Shown here: positions 53,857 to 63,086 of the stretch, one piece after another
Position numbering within the stretch: the first letter of the stretch is position 1
Layout of the letters: each line of letters starts with the position of its first letter
Origin: Nostoc sp. S4
GTDB taxonomy: Bacteria; Cyanobacteriota; Cyanobacteriia; Cyanobacteriales; Nostocaceae
Reading direction: 5' to 3'
DNA length: 64,000 nt
Assembly (NCBI GenBank): GCA_029379225.1
Contig: JAQYWR010000017.1
Span: 62,001 to 126,000 of the forward strand
The notes under the pieces: model-generated
Database searches by the model: none
What the model was told of the DNA's origin: nothing
The model's input: only the letters and a program-made list of their open reading frames with translations
Made by a program: the position numbers and the translations under genes

Positions 53857-54120
53857 AATGTCCAGTTAAAATCTCTAAAAGAAGGTTACAAATCTAATAT
53901 TTCCCAAGAATTTGGCAGACTAAACACTTTAGTTGAATTGCAAATCTAGAGTAAAAGGATAAAATCAAGCCCACAGATTGGACGAAAGCAATGTCATTAG
54001 GGGAAAAACTGGCGAAGCTATTACCAGACAGAGACTGAACAGTTTAGTTTGAATCCAATCAAAATTTTAAAATTGTTAACAAGTTGAGCCAAAAGCTTAG
54101 TGTAAGTTGTTAACAACTTT
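53857..54120. promoter_or_regulatory. Spacer with two TTGTTAACAA palindromes
   Basis: TTGTTAACAA occurs at 54073-54082 and again inside the 16-bp perfect palindrome AAGTTGTTAACAACTT (54104-54119), which ends one base before the ATG at 54121. Centres are 34 bp apart, about three helical turns, as expected for a repressor pair. The spacer also holds a short frame at 53991 (MSLGEKLAKLLPDRD), which I do not consider a gene. Confidence 0.55.
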
Positions 54121-54285
54121 ATGACTGACCTAATAGCTAAAGGTGGGCGAGGTCACAAAGCCCCTTACGAAACCACTCATGTCAGGATCGCTGATGGTAT
54201 CAAACCTGTTCTAGAAAGGCTTAGTGCCGTTTACCATCAAAAATTTTTGGGCGATATACCTGCAATCTGCTGTATATTCAATTGA
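54121..54285 (+). pseudogene. Short gene, N-terminal part of a small DNA-binding-like protein
   Basis: A 54-residue frame: MTDLIAKGGRGHKAPYETTH followed by [20 protein letters not shown]. The KGGRG-KAPYETTHVRI pattern opens a family of small cyanobacterial proteins of unknown, possibly DNA-binding, function. After about residue 40 the sequence loses that character where the Tn3 transposase remnant begins in another frame (about 54240), so the gene is probably truncated. The palindromic sites directly upstream could be its own operator. Confidence 0.5.
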
Positions 54286-54619
54286 GTTGCGACGAGAAAT
54301 TAATGAGGGTCTTAATGTCGTGGAAAATTGGAATAGTGCTAACAGTTTTATTTTCTACCGAAAAAGTAGAGAAATTGCAACTAATCGTTTGTCAGACCAA
54401 GAATTGGCTGTTTTATCATTACATATATTGCAGATATCGTTGGTGTATATTAATACCTTGATGATTCAGCAGGTTTTATCGCAACCGGAGTGGAAATCTC
54501 TGATGAAGCCGGAGGATTTGCGGGCGCTTTCCCCATCGATCTGGGGTCATGTTAATCCCTATGGTATTTTCAAGTTGGATATGACTAAGCGATTATTAAT
54601 TGAAACTGTGGCTGCGTAA
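54250..54619 (+). pseudogene. Tn3-family transposase, C-terminal remnant
   Basis: The reading frame carries the C-terminus of a Tn3-type Tnp[61 protein letters not shown] and [20 protein letters not shown], ending at 54619. About 120 residues remain of a protein usually near 1000. A Met codon exists at 54224 but the start is not genuine. It lies within a block bordered by copies of AACAGTTTAGTTTG. Confidence 0.88.
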
Positions 54620-54661
54620 AGTCTTCTATTTTCAAGCATTTAAGTGAGTTTGCCCCGTTCC

Positions 54662-54696
54662 AATGTTAGTCAACATTAAACTAAACAGTTTAGTTT
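54662..54696. repeat. Adjacent inverted repeats after the Tn3 remnant
   Basis: AATGTT-AGTC-AACATT (54662-54677) is followed at once by AAACTAAAC-A-GTTTAGTTT (54678-54696). The second contains one copy of the 14-bp sequence AACAGTTTAGTTTG (54684-54697) that also occurs at 54038-54051. Confidence 0.7.
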
Positions 54697-54737
54697 GCCC
54701 CTGGTGTCAGATACGCTATATCTACCCCGTACTGTTT

Positions 54738-55697
54738 TCATTGCATTTGGGTAGCTAGAGTATTTTGGACAAAGCGATCGCGTCCTGCTGTTTTTGCTTG
54801 ATACAATGCCCGATCTGCTGCGGCAATCATTTCTTCCAAGTCAGAATTTGGTTGGGGAATTTCTGTAGTAAAGCCGGCGCTCAGGGTTACATAAGGACTA
54901 ACTTGTGAATTCCGATGAGGAATTGCCAATGTGCGGACAACATCGCAAATTTTTTCGGCAATATAAGTTGCCCCTTGGGTGTCTGTGTGAGGTAAGATTA
55001 TGGCAAATTCTTCTCCACCATAACGGGCAACCAAATCTCCAGGACGTTTGACAATATCTTTAATGGCTTGAGCAATTTTTAATAGACAGCGATCGCCTAC
55101 TCGATGACCATAGGTATCATTGTATGATTTGAAAAAATCAACATCGCAAAGAATCAGAGAAAGTGGGCGTTGTTCCCGTTTCATCCGCTGCCACTCTTGG
55201 GAAAAATACTCTTCAAATCCCCGGCGGTTTGCCACTTCGGTTAATCCATCGATAGTAACTAATCGCTGCAATTCTAAATTCACAGCTTCGAGTTTTTGTT
55301 GTAACTGAGATTGTTGAATTAAGCGTTTCACCCGTTGTCGCAAAACTGGCCAGTAAATCGGTTTATTGATATAATCGATTGCGCCCACTTCAAATGCACG
55401 GTCAACTGACTCTTCATCTTCCAGTCCTGTAATCATTAATACTGGAATATGCTTGCTACAATCAAGAATTTGCAACTGAGTGCAACACTCAAACCCATCC
55501 ATATCGGGCATGATGGCATCAAGAAGTACTATATCGGGGTGCTGTTGGTTAAAAACAGTTAAAGCTTCTATGCCATTTTCAGCTTCGACAATTTTATACC
55601 CTTCCCGCTCCAAGAAATTTCGTAAAATCATGCGGATGAATGGCTCATCATCAACTATTAAAACTAATAATTGGGTTTGTTCAGGGGTGGCTTTCAT
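54738..55697 (-). CDS. Response regulator diguanylate cyclase (REC-GGDEF)
   Basis: A 319-residue protein. A receiver domain (about 10-125: VLIVDDEP, phospho-Asp in [13 protein letters not shown], Lys in YINKPI) is followed by a GGDEF domain (about 150-310) with an intact active site GGEEF (about 226-230) and an RxxD inhibitory site five residues before it (RPGD). It should make c-di-GMP from GTP when phosphorylated. Its ATG overlaps the stop of the upstream LOV kinase (ATGA), so the two are translationally coupled and very likely form one pathway. Confidence 0.94.
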   Translation of the reverse strand: MKATPEQTQLLVLIVDDEPFIRMILRNFLEREGYKIVEAENGIEALTVFNQQHPDIVLLDAIMPDMDGFECCTQLQILDCSKHIPVLMITGLEDEESVDRAFEVGAIDYINKPIYWPVLRQRVKRLIQQSQLQQKLEAVNLELQRLVTIDGLTEVANRRGFEEYFSQEWQRMKREQRPLSLILCDVDFFKSYNDTYGHRVGDRCLLKIAQAIKDIVKRPGDLVARYGGEEFAIILPHTDTQGATYIAEKICDVVRTLAIPHRNSQVSPYVTLSAGFTTEIPQPNSDLEEMIAAADRALYQAKTAGRDRFVQNTLATQMQ

Positions 55698-58600
55698 TGT
55701 GCCTCCTTCGCAAGTTCTTTTTCTAGGGCGGTTTTGACTTGTTCATATTCTTGGTTTAGTTGTGATATAGTTTCTAGGCTGCTTTGTAATTTGTTGCTGC
55801 GTCCCTGTGTTTCTAATTGCTTGCAAAGTTGCGCCAAAGCGATCGCTCCTATAGAGGCACTGCTGGATTTGAGTTGATGTGCTGTCTTCCATAGAGTCTG
55901 GGCATCCTCAGTTGCGATCGCTATGCCGATATTTTGCAACATTCTAGGAGTTTGTGTAAGATAACACTCAATAAGTTCCGCAAATGCCGCACGATCTCCT
56001 TTGAGGATATTCTGCAAGGATTTGAGAATTTTGGTATCTATCTTGGCACTATTGAATGTCTGGTTTTGTTGAACCTGGAGGATATTTGGCGAAGGTTGCA
56101 ATTCTCCACACATGGCTCGACTTTGTTTACTTCTTGCTGGTGGGCAATTGCTGAGTGCTTGAGCTAACTCCTCGATTTGAACAGGTTTACTAATATAGTC
56201 ATTCATTCCAGCAGCCAGACAAGCTTCGCGATCGCCGCGCATAGCATTGGCAGTGATCGCAATGATATAGGGACGAAAACCAACTTCCCATTGTTGACAA
56301 ATTCTCCGAGTTGCTTCTAAACCATCCATTTCCGGCATGTGAATATCCATCAACACTACGTCATAGGGTTGTTTTTGCAACGCTTGCAACACTTCTAGTC
56401 CATTAGTTACTACATCTGGCTGATAACTCATTTTCTGTAGCATCAAAAGAGCAACTTTCTGATTGACAAGCGTGTCCTCTGCTAAAAGAATCCGCAATGG
56501 CAATCGATGTGCCAAATGCGGATCGACCAAGGGTGAATGAGAATGAGAAATATTGGCTTTAGTCGGCTGATTACCTAAAACATCGGTAACAACATCGTAG
56601 AGTTGAGTCTGTTTAATTGGTTTGCTCAAAGAGGCAGCAAACTGCACATCACCAAAATCGTAGGAAGTTTCTAGTTTACCTAAAGGGATCAGCATCACCA
56701 AAGGTAGATTTTCACAACCAGATTGCTTGCGGATTTGACGAGCTAAGGTTAGACCATCTATTTCTGGCAGCTGCATATCCAAAATGGCAAGATCGAACTG
56801 CGTTCCCTGAGCAAGTTGGGCTAAAGCTTCTTTAGCAGATTTGGCAGCATAAGTTTGCATTTTCCAAGACTCTGCTTGCAAGCTCACAATTGTGCGGTTA
56901 GTGAGATTGTCATCCACAATCAATAGCCGCTTTCCAGCCAGATCGACTAACAAAGTGCTAAAGGGAACTTGTTCTGTCACAGTAGCCACTTTGGCTGTAA
57001 TGGTGAAGTAAAATGTTGAACCTTCGCCAGAGTAAGAAGATAATTTTTTACTTTGCCATGTAGAATTAGGATTGCCACCAACAAACCCCTGACTTTCAAC
57101 CCAAAGGGTGCCGCCCATCATCTGGCTGAGCCGCTTGCTGATTGCCAGTCCCAGTCCTGTACCACCATATCGTCGAGTCATCGATGCATCAGCCTGAGTA
57201 AAAGGTTGAAATAACCGTTCTATTTTTTCTGGTGCAATGCCAATACCTGTGTCTTTGATAGCAAATTGAATTTCGACTGAGGACTGGGAAGAAGTTTGTA
57301 AAGTTAAATTCCCAGTCCCTAGTTCAACAGAAAGTATTACTTCTCCATTTTCGGTAAACTTAATCGCATTGTTGAGCAAGTTCATCAAAACTTGGCGTAG
57401 ACGAGTTAAATCGCCAATAACGTGAGCGGGAACTTGCGGCTCGATCAGGTAAGCTAATTCGATATCTTTTTGGGCAGCTTTCGGGGCTAGAAGATAGATA
57501 GCCTGTTCCACACAAGCTCTCAAATCAAAGGGCTGTTCTTCTAATTCCAACTTCCCCGACTCAATTTTGGAGAAATCTAAAATGTCGTTGATAATCGTGA
57601 GTAAAGCATCTCCGCTACTGCGAATTGTTTCCACAAAATCTTGCTGTTGATGCGTCAGATCAGTATCCAGCAGTAGACCTGTCATTGCAATAACAGCATT
57701 CATGGGAGTACGAATTTCGTGGCTCATCATCGCCAAAAACTCACTTTTCGCCAAATTTGCGGCTTCTGCCTGACGTTTTGCTCGCTCCAAGGCAAAGTTC
57801 TTCAAAGTGAGTTCTTGACGTTGGCGGGTTTCTTGTTCCAGTAATTGAGCTTGTGCTAAAGCAATACCCAACTGAGCGGCCACTGCTTCTAGTAATTCAA
57901 TTTCATCTTGTGTCCACTGGCGAAAATAGCTGCATTGGTGGAGAATTATAGCACCGTTTGGTTCTCCTTGATAAGAAGTGCGGACACAGAGCATGGATTT
58001 CAGCCCAATTTTTTGGCAGGTAAGCTCAGCCCCTTGGAGTAAAGTATCGACGTAAACATCTGGGGAGGCGATCGCACTTTCTTGTGCCATCATCTGGTTG
58101 GCATGAGGATTGTTAGTTATCAAAACTTCCAAGTTTAATATCGAGCAGTAACCAGGAAGGACATTATACTCAGCTACTAAAGGAATTAGGGGGATGGGGT
58201 GATTAATGTAAGAATGAATTAAACAGCGATCGACTGCAAATGCTTGGCCAATTTGGGTAGCAGCGGTCTCAAAGATTTTGCTTGTGTCCAGACTTTGACG
58301 AATTTCTTGAGTAATTTGTTCGAGTAGTAAGGTTCGATGCAATTGCCTTTGCAGTGCTTCTTTAGCTCGTTTGTTTTCGGTAATATCGTGATTAATGTTA
58401 ACAGTGGCAACAGTTTGCCCCTGTTCATCCTGTAAAGACACTACAGTTGTTTCACAAATTCCCTGACTGCCGTCTTTGCGAATAAAATGTATTTCTCCTG
58501 ACCAGCGTCCTTGCTGGTTGATTTTTTCGAGAATTTTGTTGGTCAGCAGTGGGGGTGCTTCAGGTTTATGTAAAATAGTGGGAGTTTTACCTAAAACTTC

Positions 58601-59794
58601 GGCTTTAGTATAGCCAAACATGCTTTCGGCAGCCAAATTCCAGTCAATAATACTTCCTGTTAAATCTGTAATAATCACGCCATCGTGCATGTTTTCAAAG
58701 GTCAGCGCTTGGTAACGCAATCGGGCTTCGGCAAGTTTACGCTCGCTAATATCTGTTTGAGAGCCAATGAAGTGACTTAACTTGCCATTTCGATCGTGGA
58801 TAGGAGAAATACTCAATTCATTCCAGAACAATATGCCATCTTTACGATAGTTGCGGAGAATCACTTTGCAACTTGCTCCTGCTTTGATAGATGACCGCAG
58901 TCGAGCGAGTGCTGGTTGCTCGGTATCTGTGCCTTGCAAAAATCGACAATTCTGCCCAATTACATCAGTAGTACTATAACCTGTTATCCGCTCAAAGGCA
59001 GGGTTGACATAAATAATTGGATTATGTGCAAGTCTAGCATCGGTAATAATAATTCCATTACTGGTAGCAGCAAGTGCCCTCTCCCTCAGTCTTAAGGTTT
59101 CTTCAACCAGCTTCAAATCAGTAATGTCAAACATAAACCCCCTCAGCATTGTAGGAGTTCCGGCTTCGTGAACTACCGTTACAATCTGTCGCAGCCAAAC
59201 AACTCGCCCGTCGGCTGCTAACATTCGGTATTCCAGTTCATGATTTTCGCACCTATCAGTTGCTTGTTGACAAAAACTAACAGATTTTTCTCGGTCATCT
59301 GGATGTAGATGATTGACCCAAAAATTTTCTTCATACCACTGTGCAAGCGGATAATTGAGTAACTCTACCGCCTGTAGTCCGACGTAGATAAATCGGCAAG
59401 TTTTTAAATCTAATTCCCAAGGAATGACTTTAACAGTTTCCAACAGCTGGCGCAGACGATTTTCATGATTGCGGAGGGCGATTTCTACTTGTCTTTGTTC
59501 AAAAATCTTGTGAGCTAATTCCTGGTTTTTTGCTGCTATCTGCTGGTTACTTGCTTTCATTATCAAAGTAAAATAAATTGATAATATCAGCGTGCTGGTT
59601 ACTAATAACCCGACAATCAACAATCTGGCAATCATTTCCAATTGTGTTAATAACCCCACAATTGGAAATGAGAGTTTTTGCCATAGTAAGATTACGTAAA
59701 TTGACAACAAAATTCCTAGCAACAGTGCTAGTAATTCTGGTTTGCAGCAAAATTTTACAGCTTTGAACCAATCACGTCGGTGCTGTTTGACCAC
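55694..59794 (-). CDS. LOV/PAS hybrid histidine kinase with two receivers and Hpt
   Basis: A 1366-residue membrane sensor. Two membrane helices (about 19-40, 55-80), a PAS domain (about 108-230), a LOV-type PAS (about 245-355), a third PAS (365-475), GAF (about 500-650), HisKA (His about 690 in [11 protein letters not shown]), HATPase (to about 890), receiver 1 (LLIVDDN at about 956), receiver 2 (ILLAEDT at about 1101) and Hpt (HQLKSSSAS at about 1303). The LOV domain has the flavin-adduct motif GQNCRFLQG, plus [11 protein letters not shown] and GSQTDIS, so blue light is a likely signal. The start is GTG 59794 with GGAGGG upstream. It overlaps the diguanylate cyclase gene by 4 bp. Confidence 0.92.
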   Translation of the reverse strand: MVKQHRRDWFKAVKFCCKPELLALLLGILLSIYVILLWQKLSFPIVGLLTQLEMIARLLIVGLLVTSTLILSIYFTLIMKASNQQIAAKNQELAHKIFEQRQVEIALRNHENRLRQLLETVKVIPWELDLKTCRFIYVGLQAVELLNYPLAQWYEENFWVNHLHPDDREKSVSFCQQATDRCENHELEYRMLAADGRVVWLRQIVTVVHEAGTPTMLRGFMFDITDLKLVEETLRLRERALAATSNGIIITDARLAHNPIIYVNPAFERITGYSTTDVIGQNCRFLQGTDTEQPALARLRSSIKAGASCKVILRNYRKDGILFWNELSISPIHDRNGKLSHFIGSQTDISERKLAEARLRYQALTFENMHDGVIITDLTGSIIDWNLAAESMFGYTKAEVLGKTPTILHKPEAPPLLTNKILEKINQQGRWSGEIHFIRKDGSQGICETTVVSLQDEQGQTVATVNINHDITENKRAKEALQRQLHRTLLLEQITQEIRQSLDTSKIFETAATQIGQAFAVDRCLIHSYINHPIPLIPLVAEYNVLPGYCSILNLEVLITNNPHANQMMAQESAIASPDVYVDTLLQGAELTCQKIGLKSMLCVRTSYQGEPNGAIILHQCSYFRQWTQDEIELLEAVAAQLGIALAQAQLLEQETRQRQELTLKNFALERAKRQAEAANLAKSEFLAMMSHEIRTPMNAVIAMTGLLLDTDLTHQQQDFVETIRSSGDALLTIINDILDFSKIESGKLELEEQPFDLRACVEQAIYLLAPKAAQKDIELAYLIEPQVPAHVIGDLTRLRQVLMNLLNNAIKFTENGEVILSVELGTGNLTLQTSSQSSVEIQFAIKDTGIGIAPEKIERLFQPFTQADASMTRRYGGTGLGLAISKRLSQMMGGTLWVESQGFVGGNPNSTWQSKKLSSYSGEGSTFYFTITAKVATVTEQVPFSTLLVDLAGKRLLIVDDNLTNRTIVSLQAESWKMQTYAAKSAKEALAQLAQGTQFDLAILDMQLPEIDGLTLARQIRKQSGCENLPLVMLIPLGKLETSYDFGDVQFAASLSKPIKQTQLYDVVTDVLGNQPTKANISHSHSPLVDPHLAHRLPLRILLAEDTLVNQKVALLMLQKMSYQPDVVTNGLEVLQALQKQPYDVVLMDIHMPEMDGLEATRRICQQWEVGFRPYIIAITANAMRGDREACLAAGMNDYISKPVQIEELAQALSNCPPARSKQSRAMCGELQPSPNILQVQQNQTFNSAKIDTKILKSLQNILKGDRAAFAELIECYLTQTPRMLQNIGIAIATEDAQTLWKTAHQLKSSSASIGAIALAQLCKQLETQGRSNKLQSSLETISQLNQEYEQVKTALEKELAKEAQ

Positions 59795-60260
59795 TAATTA
59801 ACCCTCCAGCACTTTCAGGGATTTTTGTGCTAACTTTTACTTTTAAATAATATAAAATACTAATCGCAAGGGGGCAATTACGGAAATTTTCCGCAGAAAA
59901 ATATAGTAATCCGCTTTGATTTTTCAACTCCTACAGCGTAGGGAGTGAGTAGGGCATATTCCTTTGTTATCCATTGCCTGTTGCCTGTTGCCCTTTGCCT
60001 TAAGTGTAGGGAGTTTTTTGATACATTTAAATAAGAGTCCTATATTTGTATGTCTGCTTGTCCTCTTTGTTGGCTAAATCCAGAATTTTGAAGTGAAGCC
60101 TAGATTGCAATCGAGAGTTGTGATATTTTAGCACTCGCTTTGAAAATCTTTTGACTCCTACCCCCACACCGTATTTTCAAGTTCATGAGCGCACACACAA
60201 AAGCAAAAATTTTTTAGATGGAGGTTTCCTCCATCCAATAACTCAAAGCCAACCCGTGAT
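59795..60260. other. Spacer with a heptamer run
   Basis: About 465 bp. It contains four heptamers, TTGCCTG, TTGCCTG, TTGCCCT, TTGCCTT (59974-60001). The promoter of the kinase-cyclase pair should lie near 59810-59900. No gene is visible. Confidence 0.6.
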
Positions 60261-60497
60261 TTAAATCACAGCTTCTTCGCGTTGACAATCAAAGACGACC
60301 ATAAAAGAAGCGTTCGGGATTTCCTGACGCAAATGCTGGATATAACCATCTGCATCAGAACGATTGCGGAAGCGAGCAACAATTTCCCGTTGGGTATCGG
60401 GAAGTAAACGAGCGATCGCCCAAGAATTCAGACGCTCTTTGTAAGCAACAGCTTGATTGCCTGATTTGTCAGCTTTGTATTCCGTATTTTCTGGCAT
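60261..60497 (-). CDS. Small conserved hypothetical protein
   Basis: A 78-residue soluble protein: NSWAIARLLPDTQREIVARF followed by RNRSDADGYIQHLRQEIPNA and SFMVVFDCQREEAVI. Its composition and pattern suggest a small alpha/beta domain; I recall similar short proteins in other filamentous cyanobacteria but no function. ATG at 60497 was preferred; two further ATGs upstream (60533, 60524) would add up to 12 residues. No operon partner. Confidence 0.7.
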   Translation of the reverse strand: MPENTEYKADKSGNQAVAYKERLNSWAIARLLPDTQREIVARFRNRSDADGYIQHLRQEIPNASFMVVFDCQREEAVI

Positions 60498-60533
60498 AAT
60501 TATCTTTTCCGTATGAAGTTTCATGAAGGGCAT

Positions 60534-61135
60534 TAATTAGTTTCTAGGTAGAAATGCACTAACGCTTTTTTTAAAGCTACTGCCACCTTGTTATTCGATT
60601 ATTAATAAATTGTCAACACTTAGTGCAACATTTTAGAAAAACTAAGTTGTAAATACTAAGTATTTATCGTCTTTAAACCTTGAATTTGCGACTGTTTTCC
60701 GGGTAAAAGAATGCTCAAGCCCAAAGTCCAAACAAATATTAAGCCGAGAAAATTGGGCTCGATATAAGTAGATCGGTGTGAATATTTATCATTGGGATGA
60801 GGCAGGATAGCGCAGCGTTAGCGAGTCCACGAGCGCCGGCAGAGGGCAGGAGGAAAGGGAGTTTAAGCTTACTTAATTTTTCTTAACATAGTTTTGTTTT
60901 TCCACATCGTTTTACTTACGTAAATAAAATCTGTATAGGACTCATATTTGATTGCGTGAAAAAACTCGCTAACCCTTAAAGAGCCTTCTTGACTATTGCC
61001 TGACGGGAACAAGTAAGTTCAGAAATCAAATCAGATTCCTATATCAGTAGTCAAGTATCAAATAAATCCCAAAGCTCAGTTCCCCGACTTTTTACTAGAA
61101 GTCAGGGAGCTTGTTGTTTGCGAATGATTTAGGTG
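60534..61135. other. Spacer without a recognised gene
   Basis: About 600 bp. It holds a GC-rich fragment with GATAGCGCAGCGTTAGCGAG (60809-60828), of the dispersed palindromic type, and a hairpin CCCGACTT/AAGTCAGGG near 61082-61106 that could end the minus-strand gene at 61136 but lacks a T-run. Confidence 0.5.
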
Positions 61136-61486
61136 CTATATCTCTTTATTTAGTAGGGATTCAAATTCAGCTTGTAAGGCGGTTATATCCGCCAACCTTG
61201 TCACTAATAAATTATCTTTACCAGCATCAGTTAAACATACTTTCCAATAACGAATACTATCTGAGTTATTCAACCAAAACTGAATTACTGTATCTACAAC
61301 TCGATCTAAATTCCAACCGCGCTGTGGTGGAACTGATTCTACAGATTTGAGAAATGTATCTAGCGTACAGGTATGCATTCCCAAATATTCCACGCCTTGA
61401 TGGGGTAGTTGTTGGTAAATCTGTTGTTGGTGATTAAAAAATTGTAAAAGTGGAGATACTCCTACAATATCAAAAGTGTATTTCAT
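61136..61486 (-). CDS. Hypothetical protein
   Basis: A 116-residue soluble protein with no signal peptide or membrane segment. Notable stretches are FDIVGVSPLLQFFNHQQQIY, YLGMHTCTLDTFLKSVESVP and RYWKVCLTDAGKDNLLVTRL. ATG 61486 is the only reasonable start. I do not recognise the family. Confidence 0.6.
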   Translation of the reverse strand: MKYTFDIVGVSPLLQFFNHQQQIYQQLPHQGVEYLGMHTCTLDTFLKSVESVPPQRGWNLDRVVDTVIQFWLNNSDSIRYWKVCLTDAGKDNLLVTRLADITALQAEFESLLNKEI

Positions 61487-61899
61487 ATCGATTCTCCCAG
61501 TTTTTAATTACTATTACTCAAGCTTTTTATCTTAAAATAATGCCTAAAAAATACCTAAGTTATCTAGAAAAAGTAGAATTTCTATCTATATCATAGGTAT
61601 TAAACTTCAGTTAAGAGTTAGCACTTGCAAGCTTTGAGTGCTAAATTCTATTTAATTGTGAGACTTGTTATTAATTAGTTTCATGCATAAATTTATAGAA
61701 TATATATATTTTTAATAATTATTTAATAAATTTTCTTACGGCTTCCAAAGGCAAGGTAGCAGCGTTAGCTGCTGGTTATTTGTTGGTTGTAGCATCAGTG
61801 GTGTATGGACTTTTGAATATCCTTAGCTACTAATAAGAGCGATGCTTACACCGCCTGAATAGAATTATTGTTTTAGCTGAAATAACGAATAACGAAAAG
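61487..61899. other. Spacer with a possible tiny membrane-peptide frame
   Basis: About 410 bp. On the plus strand 61741-61833 encodes 30 residues (ASKGKVAALAAGYLLVVASV continuing VYGLLNILSY) that look like a single-helix membrane peptide. The codon before is ACG (61738-61740), not ATG, so it is either decayed or starts unusually. Nothing else is seen. Confidence 0.4.
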
Positions 61900-62739
61900 C
61901 TAATTCAGACCGGGAAAAAGTGGGGCTTCTTCCTTGTCATATTTAGCAAGATAATCTCGAAAAGATGTACCACCAGTACCAATATCAACACCGACTATCT
62001 TTAGTTGTTGAATTGCCAGTCCTAAATGGGATTGATGAAACTGTGTTTGTAAGCGATCGTAAGCACGCAGGTGCTTAAGAATTGCACTAGCATAGGGATG
62101 ATTTTGTAAATAGGCGATGCGTTCTTGATGAGAGTTACCAGGAACACGGCTGGTGAGAGTTTGATAATAATCAGCAAGATTGCGTTTTTGGTATAACTCA
62201 AACCATTTTGTTACTTCTTCGCCATAGCGCGAATTAAACTCAACTTCTGCAATGTGCAGCTTACCTTCTGTATCCTTCGTACCGCCATCCCAATACTTGC
62301 GAACACCACTCATAATCTCCAGATGACGAAACTGAAAAGATTGGAAACCGCTAGTCGGGCCAATAGTTGTTCTAAACTCAGCAAATGCCCGCATTGTCAT
62401 TAAAATTGGCATAGTTGTATTCACTACTTCATAAAAACGCAAAATGCGCTCCAAAAAATAACACGCCTCTGCTGTATCCCCAATCACTGCATCTCGTGTA
62501 TCTTGCAGCGCCGCAGCAAAAGCATCTAAAACTCGTTCCATATCAATAATCATTTGGTGAAAAGCGAGTTCACAAACTTGATGCACGGTAATAAATAAAT
62601 CTTCGTCTTTGGAGGCTGTGAGAGGTTTTTTGCAAGTTATGAGTGCTTCAATATTGTGATAATTCCAGTAGTGATTTTGAGTAACATCCAAATTGGAATC
62701 TAATGGTGGTAAGGGTTGAGGTTTGTGGAATTCAGACAT
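61900..62739 (-). CDS. kynA: Tryptophan 2,3-dioxygenase
   Basis: A 279-residue haem dioxygenase that opens the indole ring of tryptophan to N-formylkynurenine, the first step of kynurenine degradation. Family motifs are VHQVCELAFHQMIIDMERVL, SGFQSFQFRHLEIMSG and GVDIGTGGTSFRDYL near the C-terminus. Haem-binding His is expected in the helical C-terminal half (LRAYDRLQTQFHQSHLGLAI). No other kynurenine gene is adjacent in the window. Confidence 0.9.
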   Translation of the reverse strand: MSEFHKPQPLPPLDSNLDVTQNHYWNYHNIEALITCKKPLTASKDEDLFITVHQVCELAFHQMIIDMERVLDAFAAALQDTRDAVIGDTAEACYFLERILRFYEVVNTTMPILMTMRAFAEFRTTIGPTSGFQSFQFRHLEIMSGVRKYWDGGTKDTEGKLHIAEVEFNSRYGEEVTKWFELYQKRNLADYYQTLTSRVPGNSHQERIAYLQNHPYASAILKHLRAYDRLQTQFHQSHLGLAIQQLKIVGVDIGTGGTSFRDYLAKYDKEEAPLFPGLN

Positions 62740-63086
62740 AGTTGAGGTTTAAAAATATTTCAAGACGGCAGGTACACACTGTAAAATTGTTTTCCAGTTC
62801 AGATAGAGCATCAAAGAAGAAGAGGGAATAGTGAAACCTTTGCTGACACTTGATTTATTATTACAAGAAGCTGTGAATTTCTCCGAGCACAGGTTTTAAA
62901 TCGAGAAGAAGAATATGAAAGTTATGCAAAAAATCATGTTGTATAAGTATAATGTCTTCGTTTAGCTGCGATTTAAACGAGCGCTTAATTAGTAATGACT
63001 GGAGATTTATCCTAGCGATCGCCTCTTTTTTGTGCATCAGTGATATTGTAAATTAGGATCGACGGGTGGATATGTGAGGTTTAGTT

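Noticed and set aside
53991..54038. Short frame MSLGEKLAKLLPDRD
   Set aside because: Fifteen codons, no homology I can recognise and no ribosome-binding site. It is probably a fragment or chance.
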